Shown piece by piece: positions 1-11,345 of a stretch of DNA of 64,000 nucleotides (position 1 is its first letter; the number at the start of each line of letters is the position of its first letter). Source of the DNA: Geosiphon pyriformis (taxonomy: Eukaryota > Glomeromycota > Glomeromycetes > Archaeosporales > Geosiphonaceae); NCBI GenBank assembly GCA_016748015.1, contig JAAOMT010000664.1, positions 1,364,756 to 1,428,755 of the forward strand. Direction: 5' to 3'. The position numbers and the translations under genes were made by a program. Below the pieces are notes generated by a model. The model made no database searches. It saw only the letters and a program-made list of their open reading frames with translations, and had not been told where the DNA came from.

Positions 1-486
1 TCAAAATGAATATGCTATTTCAACTATTAATGCGAGAATATTGATTGTTTAAATAGTCAATTAACATTATAAAAAAGATTTTATACTTTTCTACCTACTT
101 CCTTGAATATTTAGCTCTTTTGATAATATTTTTGATCAATTAAATAGAGATTCGACTTTTTAATTGATTAGAAAGCCAACAACCCAATCTCCTATTTCGG
201 ATTAGGTTTAATTATTTTGCTTTTAAATATTTAACAATAAAAAAACTTTTCACTCCAAATAAAAAATTTATTAAACCTCTCAAGATTCTTTTAAATGGCT
301 CTAAATTTAAGTATTATAAAAATAAAAATCAATCTGAAATAAAATTTCTAAAATTTAGGAGAGAATTTTTGTAGCTAAATGAATTACAAAATTTTGTTTA
401 ACATTTAAAAATATAATAATATAGATTTATTAAGCTAATAAATTAAGGACTTCTGTTTTATTATATCTTTAAAAGTTAAAAATTTA
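1..486. other. A+T-rich flank, no gene seen
   Basis: This stretch is A+T-rich and carries frequent stops in all frames. It lies just upstream of kinase debris and may hold the unrecognisable N-terminal half of that gene, but nothing in it can be aligned by eye. Confidence 0.5.
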
Positions 487-1055
487 GGGAGATTTTAATA
501 GTAAATAGCTATAGCTAGGATGGTATGATTGATTAAAAGGAATATTTGGTGTGATTCCATACATTCCACCAGAAGTATTAAGAAGAAAAAAGTTTACTCC
601 AGCTGGTGATATTTATAGTTTTTGAATGTTATTATGGGAATTAGCAACAGGAAAGCCTCCCTTCCATGATCGTGAACATGATCACCTTATAATGGTTATG
701 TTAAATGGTCAAAGACCTAAGATTACCTCCCCACTTATTTCATCTTGTATCGCTGAACTCGCTGAAAAGTGTTGGGATGTTAATCCTGAGAATCTTCCTA
801 ATGCTTGGTAAGTTTACCTAAAGTTGGAAAAACTTAACTGAATATATAAGGAGAATTTAAGTAAGAAGTCTACAGATGAAGAATATAAAACTGAGTCCTG
901 AAATCGAACAGTTTTTAGAATCTGATAAATATGTAGAAGAAATGGCAGATGGCGACGACTTAATGACAACAACAGCGATAACTCGCATTCATCCAGGAGC
1001 AGTCTATACAAGTCGTCTTTTAACTTTGCAAATGATCGATTTTTCTAAAGGTTAA
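487..1055 (+). pseudogene. Broken tyrosine-kinase-like protein kinase, C-terminal lobe
   Basis: Frame +2 reads GVIPYIPPEVLRRKKFTPAG from 548, then DIYSF, an in-frame TGA at 623-625, then MLLWELATGKPPF and AEKCWDVNPENLPNAW up to a TAA at 809-811. These correspond to kinase subdomains VIII (PPE in place of APE), IX (D of GDIYSF) and X-XI. After another stop the reading continues in a different frame from about 861 (SPEIEQFLESDKYVEEMADG ... HPGAVYTSRLL), which resembles the C-terminal tail usual in the large Rhizophagus kinase family. A faint match to the catalytic loop (NILIVNSYS) lies near 490-515. The glycine loop and the VAIK and HRD segments are not found. TGA stands where family members usually have a Gly codon, so one substitution plus at least one frameshift have broken the gene. 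The family match is fairly sure; the pseudogene state is clear. Confidence 0.75.
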
Positions 1056-3225
1056 TTTAGCTATTTTTGTATTGATTAACTCATTGATTTAATTATTAGA
1101 CAGTAAATTAAAATTTTATTTCATCTTAATTTTCTCTAATATTTAAAAGAGTTAGTCTATTTACCTGAAGGTAAGAAGTTAAAAAAAAAGGTTGAATATA
1201 ATTATGTACTTTACATTCTAATATTTTAACCGTTATTTTACTATTTATTATATATTAGACGACTCTTAATAGATCTAATCGTAATCGGGTATCTTTATAT
1301 TCTATTCGTCTCTAAAATGAGATTAATTTTATTACTTATTTAAAGGATATATTTTAGATAGGGTTTATTGCAATCCCAAATTTTAATTATATTAGTTACA
1401 ATATTTATTAGATTCATTTCAATATATATTTTATTAATTTATTATAAAGCATATTCTGTCTCACCTAAAAAATAATATTCAAACAAATAGTGATTATTTG
1501 AGAATAGTTTATCTTCAAGAGGAACTATAATAACTAATAATAATTATGATAATTATAACTAATAATAATAACTAATAATAATAATAATAATAATAAAGTG
1601 ATTCAAATATAGAAATATTAATTAGATAAACCAATTAAACTTGAAACTTTTATAAAAAAGCAATCACTAAAACTTTTATTTATTAATCTTTTTAAAAATA
1701 AGATCTCATAGTTGATTTTAATTTAAAAGAGCGAGTTTTAATGAATTCATATATAATTTCAAATATGACATTTCTAAATGTGTTACGCATATAATAAAAT
1801 GAAGGGTAAATATCAATTGGTATCTGTTTTATTTAGTAATTATCCAAAAAAAAATTATTTAATTGATAAAATATGTGAATAAACAATAAAAATTTTTAAT
1901 CTCTTAATATATATGTCAGTGTAATTTGTTTCAATGATAATTATTAAAAGTAGAATTAAATTTCTCAATTCGTGATCAAATACGATTATAATTTTTTTAA
2001 ACTCGATAATATAAATGAATAGGATATTATGTGATTAAGTTTTTTATCTTTTAATTAAAAATATCATATTTCTCATTTTTTTTAGCACGTCCTTTAAAAA
2101 TAAAGCTAGAAGTTGAGTTTATTAGCTAAATTTAAATAGCTTTTGTTCATAGCTATTAAAAAACTGCGTGTGTAGTTAATTAATTAAAATCTAATTACTT
2201 AAAACAATAATTGCAAAATATCTTTTGTTTTAATATATAATATTATCATTAACCAATAAAAATAATAAAAAGATATTACAAGTTAAAAGTAAGATTACCT
2301 TTAAAAAAAAAGTAAAAATTCTATTTATTTAAATTTTTTTAAATTTTAATTATTGATAACTATATTGTTAAATTAGTTAAAAATTGAAATAAAAACACAA
2401 CAATTAAAAAAAAATTAATAACTAAAAAACAATATTGTTTTTTTTTAGATTACAATTTATTTGTATTATGAATTATTTAATTATTATTAATCACGAAATT
2501 AAATCTATATTATTATATTTTTTTAAATATTGAAAAAAAAATTATTTAATTAAAATAATATTCAAAAATATGTATATTTTAAATTGTAAATATATGTTTT
2601 ATTTTATAATTTTAATAATTTATAAGCTTTAACAATAATAATTATTTAATATTTTACTTTTAAGTTTTTGTTAAATTATTTTAACAAATTAATATAATTA
2701 CTTAATAAAAAAAAATCTTTTTTAGAATGATGTTTTATGCTTAAATACAATAATTAATTTTTTTTATAAACCGTTATTTAACAAAATTAAATATAAATTG
2801 ATTCAATATTTGAACTTGGTCTAATTTATAATTGTTAATATATATCTATTTTATTATTTACATATACTTAAATATTGTGTTTTTTAAAATAATACAACTG
2901 TCTAAATTTTAAACAAATTAATATTAATATAAAATTTTATCTTTTTATTTATTTTTAGCTTTAAAAAAGTATTAGTTATTTTATATTTAAATATATTTAT
3001 TTATTTTTATTAAAATTAAAATAAAATTTTATTCAAAATAAAAATCATTTTTTTATTTAAATTTACAAAGTTTCTTAACTGTAACTAATATTTGTAGTCA
3101 ATTTTAATTTCTAAAAAAATTTAATAATCTAAACTAATAATTTTGTTTAAAAATTATTTATAGACTATTAATTGTTTTGTTTAAAATTTAAATTCATAAA
3201 TTTTAATTATAAAAAACAAGCTATT

Positions 3226-3256
<31 letters not shown>

Positions 3257-4319
3257 ATTTCACAACACAAATTGCAATATTAAGAAAAAATATTTAAAAG
3301 CAGCTTTAAGTAAAAATACAATTTGAAATATAAGAATTTAGGAAATTTTCTTAAAAAAAAAAAAAATACAAAAAAAAAATACAAAAAATTAAAACAAACA
3401 ATTTTGATAAAAAAACAATAAAACATTAGCATTATTGTTATATACATAATTAAATAAATTATCTTATCTATTATTAATAAAATAGTTTACAAAATTAATC
3501 TTCAAATTATTAATATTAAAAAAGTTTAAACTAAAAATTAATACTTTTAAATACTAAAATTTATTTTTATAACGCTAAAAGTGTTTGTACTATTAATAAT
3601 ATTTATTAGAACTTGTAATAATGCTTTTTTAATCTTGTTCTTAAATATTGTATTTTTAAAAATACCCAGTTCTTTTTTTCAAATTATTATAATTATAGTT
3701 TGTAAAAAACTAAAAAAAGTTTTACAGAAATCTCTGTTCATAAACTATTTGTTATTGTATTTGTATATAAATATGCCTAGCGTTGGTTTTTTTTGTATTA
3801 AAAAAATATATTTTTAATTGCCGTGTTAAAGTTAATTTTTAAAGAATTACAACCAGTCTAAGATATTTGTTTATAAATTAAAAAATATATATTTTGTGTA
3901 GATGTTAAATTTAAATTATTTTAAAGTTAAACAATTTATACTTTTAAAGTATAAAATATAAAATAAAATAAATTTATCAGTCTACTAAAATTAATAACTA
4001 ATCAATTTTAGAGTTATTAGTTTATAGTATAATAAAATAAATTTTAAAGAAATAGATAAATTTTATTTTTTTGTGTTTTGATTTAAATTTGTATTTTTTA
4101 TCGTAAGTGTAAAAATATCTTAAATATTTTTGTAAACTTTCAATATTATATAGTTTGGGTATTGGATAATCTAATTATAGGATTTAATTACACTTGTATA
4201 TTATACAAATTGGGTTATTAATCAAATAAAAATCATTAGTAATTTGGCTAAATAATAATTGAAAAATATATAATAAAATGTGCAATGATAATGTATACTA
4301 ATTGATAATATAAATTAAA
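1056..4319. other. A+T-rich desert with (AAT)n tracts
   Basis: A gene-free stretch of very high A+T content. It holds short AAT/TAA tracts near 1550-1597 and 3229-3256. The open frame at 3581-3817 is hydrophobic low-complexity translation of A+T sequence and is not taken as a gene. No transposon ends or coding remnants could be recognised. Confidence 0.6.
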
Positions 4320-5385
4320 GAGATAATTTCATGCTACCTTTGTTACAAATTTCAAATGATAAAATAATTTCATCCTCAATACTCAGCTCCATTAAAGTCC
4401 CAATACTTTGTTAATAATCTAATCTTTTTAATCTGAAGATAAAGCTAAGGAAAAAGAAGCACAAAAAGGAGATGTGGAAAGTTGAGAAAAAAGAAGCGAA
4501 AGTTTTAAAAGTGAGCAAAAATAGATGATAGTTGCAGATTCAAAACCTATAAAATGCATTAATACCAATTTCATAACTCGGATATTAGGACATAGAGTAG
4601 AGCTTAAAAAATTTGTAAAATTAGATGTTTTTTGGAAAAAATAACCATATTTCTGGTATATACTATTTGTGATTTATTTTATTTCTTCCTGTTATTATTA
4701 TTATAAAATTCTTTTGCTTCTATTGATAAATATTTATTTATTTTCTGCTTTTCATTGAAAAATTATCTGTTCCAGAATTATTTATCAAAATAAATTGTCA
4801 TCTGTAAATGTCCTTTGTTATTTCTACCCGAAAACTAGATCTTGATTTGCGCAGGATAAGATAAATGTATGTTTGATTTAGACTAACAGCAAGAGCAACA
4901 ACAACAACAACAAAAACAATAGTATTTTTAATAATATTAACAAAATTTACTTTGAAAATAGTTTACATTTATTGTGTGGAGACGAAATTGTTAAATCTTA
5001 ATTTTTTGCTTAAATTTACGTCGCTGATATTTCAGATACGTACCTTTTCAAAAAAGCAAAAAATTTTGTGAGATGTAACGATCAAAAATTAATAATAAAA
5101 TTAATAGTAATATTCATTTTTTATTTATAAAATGATATTCGTAAAGCCAATTATCATTTTGTTAGGCTCATCGGATTTTAATATTACACCTATTGATGAG
5201 AGAGGAAAGATTATTGTAAAGATTAATTTAAATATATAAAGTAAAAACAAAAGTCCGTTCACATCCTATTCGTAAATATCCAAAAAATAAATACCATGTA
5301 TTTCAAACTTCACAATTATTGAGCAGTTAATAAAAGTATATTAAAAGATAAGGAAGGCTAAACGTAGTACGATCGTTTAAGTAAG
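4320..5385. other. Intergenic, with a charged coding-like scrap
   Basis: The base composition is less extreme than in the desert before it. From about 4431 a + frame reads SEDKAKEKEAQKGDVES, a stop, then a further stretch containing ADSKPIKCINTNFITRILGH. This looks like a fragment of a lysine/glutamate-rich protein interrupted by stops, but no family is recognised. The remainder is the probable promoter region of the lipase-like gene that follows; no motif could be assigned. Confidence 0.3.
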
Positions 5386-6860
5386 ATGCGATTTGAAATC
5401 CTAAACCACAAGATGATGAAATTCAAAAAAAAATTCTTTTTCGACCAAATATTTTTAATACTCCTTTTATCTTTAATTGTTCTTTACACATTCTCATGCT
5501 TGTCAAAATTCACTACACTTCTAAAGGATAAAAAACATAAATCACTTTCGAAATATGCTGCTCATATGTATCTTAAAAAACCAAAATTCCCGCTAAATTA
5601 CCTTGATTTAGCCATTGGGAAAAATTTTTTACAACAACGATCGCTTCGACGTCCACCCAATGTTGATAATAATTCTACTTTCACTCTTTTGGCGGATTAC
5701 TCAATGGCAGCCTATTGTTTGAAAACACTGGATGTGTCTGAAGAGTTTCTGATTTATCGTTAAGGATTCTTCCAAGTTTTTGCTTTTAGAAAATATTTAA
5801 CTCCACGCTTTTTCTCAATAACAATTTTTGCAAATTTTAGCCTTGAGACCTTCCCGTATATACATCGTCGCTTTTCCAGGTATATGTTCTTATAAGAACC
5901 AAACCTTGCTGATAATTTTATCATGAATTTTAATGTACTATATCTATCCAGGATCCAATTTAACTAAGAATGAATGGGAAACCAGGGATTTTACAATGGT
6001 CCCATATGTAGTAAATGGGCTTAAATCAAAACCTTTAATTCAAGTAGTAGAAATGTTTCAAGCGGAATTCCTTCAACTCAAGGATATGTTTTTTTCAAGG
6101 CTTGAAGAGTTACTTCGAGCAGAAGAGAGTCTAATAGAAAAAATTTATTTTACTGGATGGGGGATTGGTGGTGGTACGTTTTATCAATATATTGAGCGCC
6201 TAATCCACATTTAACAATTGCTATTCTCAATTTTATTTAAAAGCATTGGCAGTTATCGCCGCCCTTACCTGGGAACTAGAATCCTACATAAAGGACCAGG
6301 AAACCCCTTCAAGTAGCTTCAAATTATCCCATTTCCAAGTCGAAGCGATCACATTTGGTGCTCCTCGACTGGGAAACACATATTTCGCTCGTTTGATTAA
6401 CAAATTTCTAGATATCAAAAGAGTAACATATCTTAATGATCATGTTCCTCATTTTCCGGGGAGAGAAATTGCAATGCACCATGAACTTGAAATCTGGATA
6501 GACCCTAACTGTGATTGCTCAAGTAATCCTGTTATTTTGGAATGTCCAGGTTTTGATTATACTGGAAAGGCACCGCGACAAGTGGGAGTGTCTGATGAAT
6601 CATTCTTCCCAGACAGTATAATGTCAGGGGAAAATCAGGTTTTTTAAATTTGTTTGAGAATGATTTTTTCATTGTATTATTAACAGAAGCTTATTTTATT
6701 TAATCATGTTTTATTTTCATAAAATATTTTTAAGGAATGTAATGCTGGCCAATCAATTGTAAATGTGCCATTGACCTTTATCCATGATGGACCATATTTT
6801 GGCTATCACATGAGAGATTGCGGGAGTATGTTTAACCAATTATATAACCGACGGCATTAA
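5386..6860 (+). CDS. Class 3 lipase-like protein lacking the catalytic serine (5 exons)
   Basis: Exons 5386-5758, 5841-5879, 5952-6173, 6244-6638 and 6735-6860 join in frame through GT-AG introns and give 384 residues. A hydrophobic segment at about residues 18-42 suggests a signal peptide or anchor, so the protein probably enters the secretory pathway. The fold is that of fungal class 3 (Rhizomucor-type) lipases: RIYIVAFPG (130-138), the nucleophile elbow, TFGAPRLGN, TYLNDHVPHFP with the probable catalytic Asp277, and IHDGPYFG with the probable His360. The elbow reads G206-W-G-I-G210, so Gly208 stands where the serine should be. The intron after the elbow's GGG leaves no alternative reading that restores it. 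The other conserved parts look intact, and exon phases all fit, so this appears to be a maintained pseudo-enzyme and not a decayed gene. Function unknown; it could bind lipid or protein without hydrolysing it. The start was chosen as the first ATG of the open exon; M11 is an alternative. Confidence 0.85.
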
Positions 6861-7825
6861 ATTAAAAATTGTCGGAAACATATTAATGGAAAGGCAAAAA
6901 GTAACAGATTTTTATTGAAAAAATTTACTCTCGATAATCAACTCGTGTTGAATTTATCGTTCCCAAATCTGGAACATTCATATTTTGTGACATTCTTCTT
7001 TTTTATTTCATGTTTCAATGATTTTGAATATAATTGTCATCAAAGTCTCAAAGCAATTCATTCTTATCTCTGCCGAGTATTCTTTGAAAATTTAGGTTTA
7101 AAGAAGACAAAGGAATTTCAGTGAGCTTTGCAAGTTTCTGTTAATTTCTTGGACAAATCTTTTATAAGGATTTTCTGATATTCTAACTCATTGCTAAAGT
7201 CTTTTTATCAATTTTCCCTCACTGCTATATTTTCATACTTCTTAATTATCAAATTGAAATTCCCATGTTTTTGATTTATAAATTCAACAAACAAAATAAA
7301 GTTGAATAGAATACTAGATTTTTTCTTTACAAAAAATACAGGGACAAAAGATTGATACAATAAACTCGTCATTTGAAATTAAACGATAACAGCTTTACTA
7401 AACATATCTGGTGAGCATTAAAAAATTATTGACCATTTTGCTCACAAAAAAGAAAGCATTCCAAATATAGAATACTAATTCATAAAATAAAATAGCCTTA
7501 TTGTATTCTTAAAACATATTATTATCAAAAGATCAAAGGTTAAGGTTTTATAGATTTCGACATGTAAAAACATTTTTGCTTGATTTCGTTATTGATTTTT
7601 AATGTTATAAAACTTTTTATCAGGAGTAAAAGTGGTTTCAATAAAGGAAATGATAGAATTAATTGAATTTAATATTATGGAAAAATGAGAGTGTGCATGA
7701 AGCAAGGATTTATGGTTAAAGAAAAAACTCTCAAAATATTACACTTTTAAATAGTGATATAGTGAATGGAAGAGAGAGACCATAAGCCACAAAAATTAAA
7801 TTGAAAAAAAATTATTATTGACAGA
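6861..7825. other. Intergenic between the lipase-like gene and BTB-TLDc copy 1
   Basis: The stretch probably holds the 3' end of the lipase-like transcript. The open frame at 6915-7124 has no recognisable features. The rest is ordinary A+T-rich spacer up to the sharp start of the duplicated promoter block. Confidence 0.4.
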
Positions 7826-7933
7826 ATTAATTGATCAATCGATAATGTGCAGATTAACATGTGACTTGAGCTCCGGATAAGTAAACGACTGTGTAGGAGA
7901 AAAAGACCTCACTCAGACTTCTCATATTTACCA
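7826..7933 (+). promoter_or_regulatory. Promoter block shared by the BTB-TLDc copies
   Basis: The 108 bases before the ATG are nearly the same as those before copies 2 and 3. The block starts with a core containing overlapping palindromes (TTGATCAA and ATCGAT, in TTGATCAATCGATAATG), then TTAACATGTGAC, and ends with CAGACTTCTCATATTTACC just before ATG. In all three copies the similarity stops abruptly at the same base upstream of this core. Function as a promoter is inferred from position and conservation. Confidence 0.6.
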
Positions 7934-9435
7934 ATGTCACCCCAACAATACTTTCACGCTTTATCCAATGATTTTGGAAATTTATTTGACAGTCAGAAAT
8001 TCTCTGATATTAGAATTATAGTTGGCGAAGCTCCAAATATTAGAACCTTTCATGCTCATTCCCAAATTTTAGCAGCAAGATCACCATATTTTGCTGTAGC
8101 ACTCTCTAGCAATTGGATTAAAAGGGAAAATAATATCATTATCTTCCCTAAACCTAATATTTCACCAAAGATTTTCGAAATAATTCTCAGGTAAGGTTTT
8201 TATTTGCTTCAAAGTAATTTTGCCAACATGAAATTCACTGATTTTATTTCCTGAACAGATATATTTATAATGGCGAGATTTCTCTTGATAAACATGGAGT
8301 ACCTACTATTTTAGAATTGCTTGTTACCGCTGACGAGCTTATTCTAGAAAACATAATTGATCACCTTGAAGACTATTTGATTGAACACCGTGCAAAAGAG
8401 CTAAAGGAAAATTTTGCCACTTTGCAAAAAACTTCATTTTTGCATGATTCTTTCAAGAAGTTACAAGTATTCTGCACCGAAATAGCTGCTAACAATCCAG
8501 CCATAGTTTTCGATTCGCAAGATTTTACCTCTCTTAGTGAAAAGGCTCTTGTCTCAATTTTAACCCAGGATGATCTAAATATAGAAGAATCTGAAATATG
8601 GGAAAAGATTGTAGAATGGGGAATTGCTAAATTAGATAACAATATTCAGACGAAAAAAGTTCCTTACTGGACAGATGAAAACTTTAACGCCTTTAAGGAA
8701 TCCATCGAAAGGCTTCTACCTTTAATCCGCTTCTTTAACATATCTTCAGTTGACTTCTATCACAAAGTAAAACCATTTGCGAGAATTTTACCTGGAACTT
8801 TATATGAAGATCTTTTACATCATTATCTCGTACCGGGTAGTCATCAAAAATCTGTAGACGCTCAGCCATTACGTTTTTCCCGATTAAATATTGATTCAAA
8901 TCTTCTTCGATCATATAATATAAAACAGCTTGATCATTGGATTCAAGGCAAAAACAAAAATACTCCTTTTGAAAGCAAACTTGGAAATGATTTTAAATTG
9001 TTACTTCGAGGCAGTCGAGACGGATTTACTCCAGCCGATTTTCATCGATTATGCGATGATAAAGGAGCAACAATTAGCGTAATCAAAGTGAAAGGAACTG
9101 GTCAGATAATTGGCGGCTTTAACCCACAATCTTGGCACTCTCGAGGTGAATTTTTAAATGGAGAAAGAAGTTTTATTTTTTCTCTTGGAGATGACAATGC
9201 TGAAAATGCTATACTTAGCAAATTTGTTACAGGATATGGACCTTATGGTGGAAAAGATTTGGGACCCTATTTTGGAAATCTCAATATGAGTTTGAGTGGC
9301 GACTTTAAAAATAGTTCAGGGTGCTATTGTCAAAAGACAATTAATTATGAGCATGCTTTAATGCCTGGGTCAGAAAATCAAGAGATGAATTTTTCTGTCG
9401 AGGAGTATGAAGTTTTTCAAATTATAAAAAGATAA
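7934..9435 (+). CDS. BTB-BACK-TLDc protein, copy 1 (intact, 2 exons)
   Basis: Exons 7934-8190 and 8259-9435 with a 68-base GTAAG...CAG intron give 477 residues. An N-terminal BTB/POZ domain covers roughly residues 10-125 (SDIRIIVGE, FHAHSQILAARSPYF), a BACK-like helical region follows (about 130-240, containing WEKIVEWGIAKLD and LIRFFNISSVDFY), then a linker and a C-terminal TLDc domain from about 320 to the end (LLLRGSRDGFTPADFHRLCD, GTGQIIGGFNP, SFIFSLGDD, NFSVEEYEVFQ). BTB-BACK proteins usually act as substrate adaptors of cullin-3 ubiquitin ligases; TLDc domains occur in oxidation-resistance and V-ATPase-interacting proteins. Target and localisation are not visible from sequence; there is no signal peptide or membrane segment. 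This is the only ungapped copy in the window and serves as the reference for the others. Confidence 0.9.
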
Positions 9436-10535
9436 ATTTGCTTTAATTAAATTTTATACTTTTGAAGGTTGTGCTGTCTATCTTAGAAACTTTCAATAGC
9501 GAAATATTTTATAGCCTACCATTTTAAGTTCAACAATAAAGTTGAAAGAATAACATTATCTATTTTAAAACATCAAAGAACTTTAAAAAAGACTTTTTAT
9601 TAAACAACTATTAATTTCTAAAGTATAGGTTTTATCACAAGTTAAGCTATAAACTGCTCTTTAGCTGAATAGCATTAGAAATAAAACTTTCAAATATATA
9701 CTTATGTTTCTCCACTAATTAAAATTATTAGATGGTGCTTTAGTTTTATACTGTACAATGATATAAACAAATGATTTTAATAAATATTTAATAAAGAGAC
9801 TCGAAAAGAGTAAAAGTTATCAATAAAAATAAAATAGTTTTCTATTAAACCATGTTTTTTAATATCAATTTATTTTCTTTTTTTTTGAAATTCCCAGAAA
9901 TGCCTTACAAACTATAAGTGGCATTTCATTTTTTTGTTTTATAATAGTTTTTTCTTACTTTTCCTATAAATATAGAATTATTAATAATAGCAATTTCAAT
10001 TAGATAATATTTATATTCCCAAGAATTGGATACAACTTTATTATCAGTTTCAAAATTTTTTTTCTAGGATCATATACTTCTATACCACCGACCAGACCAT
10101 TAGTATTTTTTAAGATAACTTTCATTCTTTTTTCTTAAAGGTTGATATTCTCTTTTCACATAATTTGCAATAGTTTACCTTGGTGTCAATTAAAATAATC
10201 AAACCAATTTTTTTATTTAAAATCATAAATTATCAATATCGATTAACAGCAATTAGTTTCACACGTTGAAAACCACAGTCTTGGTATATATTCAAAATAT
10301 AATTTCACTTTTCGCATTCACTAATATTTTTGGATAAATATTAATGAATGTGAAAATTTTCTCTAGATATGGGTTTTTCAAAGAGATACGAGTAATTGTT
10401 CGATACATAGCTACTAAATCACTCGGAGTATTTTCTCTATTATACTTTAGGCCTCCTAAGAAAAGATCTTTGAGAAACGGGAAATCCTTACAAGAATTTT
10501 TTCTATTTTAAATTACTTGGCTAAGCGCGTGTTGC
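9436..10535 (+). repeat. Duplicated 3' flank of BTB-TLDc copy 1
   Basis: This matches the sequence next to copies 3 and 4 in inverted orientation: 9436-9840 corresponds to about 35340-35752 and 63040-63444, and 10250-10535 corresponds to about 35030-35335 and 62340-62635. A middle piece (about 9845-10245) is present here and in the copy 4 flank but missing from the copy 3 flank. It contains, on the minus strand, a 41-codon frame from 10135 (contains TNGLVGGIEVYDPRKKIL) that is kept in block B with only two residue changes. No protein family is recognised for it. Confidence 0.7.
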
Positions 10536-10541
10536 TGTAAC

Positions 10542-10932
10542 ATGGATGCAATAGACAAATATAATGAGAGAATTTATGAAGATATTATAGAGGAGGAGGG
10601 GAATGTGGTTTGTTTTGATGTAGATAATATAAATATAAATCTTGTAAGAAGGTTTATTCGTTATTTTCTATTAGAAAGTCTTGAATGTCTCTATCTAATT
10701 AAAATGCTGATTGGATTTTTACTTCTCAATCAAAGGAACCTTGAATTTCACCAAAATTAGAGACACTTAAAGATTAATTAGTTTCAACCATTTTAGTTGA
10801 AAAGGAAGTATCGAAATCCTTGATCAAAAGATTACGATTTCAAATTTCTTGAACAAGTGATTCAAGATACAGGTTTCTACATGAAATTTTTGGGTTCCAA
10901 GTTAAATGTGAGTGAGTATTAATTAATTATCA
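10542..10932 (+). other. Coding-like scrap of unknown family
   Basis: An ATG at 10542 opens 72 codons (acidic start, NERIYEDIIEEEGNVVCFD, then hydrophobic). After stops another + frame reads KDYDFKFLEQVIQDTGFYMK to a TAA near 10922. Both scraps start just outside the duplicated flank, so they belong to local unique sequence. Amino-acid use looks like real protein, but no domain is recognised and the frames are not joinable by an obvious intron. Confidence 0.25.
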
Positions 10933-11129
10933 ACATTAAATTTCTATCAAATTGTATATCATTTGCCATTTTTTAAACGTACGGTTTTTTTAGGAAATTT
11001 TTAGGCAGATATTTATTATTTAAACGGAAAAATGAGATTTTAAAGGGACAGAGCGAAAAATAGAATGTCACTAATAGTTCTGGAAGGCATTTTAAATTGC
11101 ATTTCTTCTGAATAATGGCAAATTTCAAT

Positions 11130-11345
11130 CGCAGTCTGTTAAAAAAACTTTATTTAATAGAAAATTATTTTATTTTTATTTTTATTTTTGAAAACTTTTA
11201 CTCTTTTCGAGTCTCTTTATTAAATATTTATTCAAAGTATTTTCTTTATATCATTGCAAAGTAAAAAGTAAAATACCATCTAAAATTTATAATTTTAATT
11301 AGAGGAGAAACACAAATATCCATTTAAAAGTTATATTTCTAATGC
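11130..11345 (-). repeat. Relic of the BTB-TLDc 3' flank (inverted relative to copy 1)
   Basis: From about 11150 (AATAGAAAATTATTTTATTT) through TTTTACTCTTTTCGAGTC to GGAGAAACA and TTCTAATGC, the sequence follows 35340-35515 and 63035-63205, in the same orientation as those copies. It then stops being similar before any coding part would begin. It looks like a truncated fifth copy of the family unit, more diverged than the others. Confidence 0.6.

Noticed and set aside
623-625. TGA recoding (readthrough or selenocysteine) in the kinase
   Set aside because: A further frameshift and stops follow, so ordinary pseudogene decay explains it.
3581-3817. 78-codon open frame on +
   Set aside because: Hydrophobic low-complexity translation of A+T-rich DNA (Phe, Leu, Ile, Lys); no motif and no splice context.
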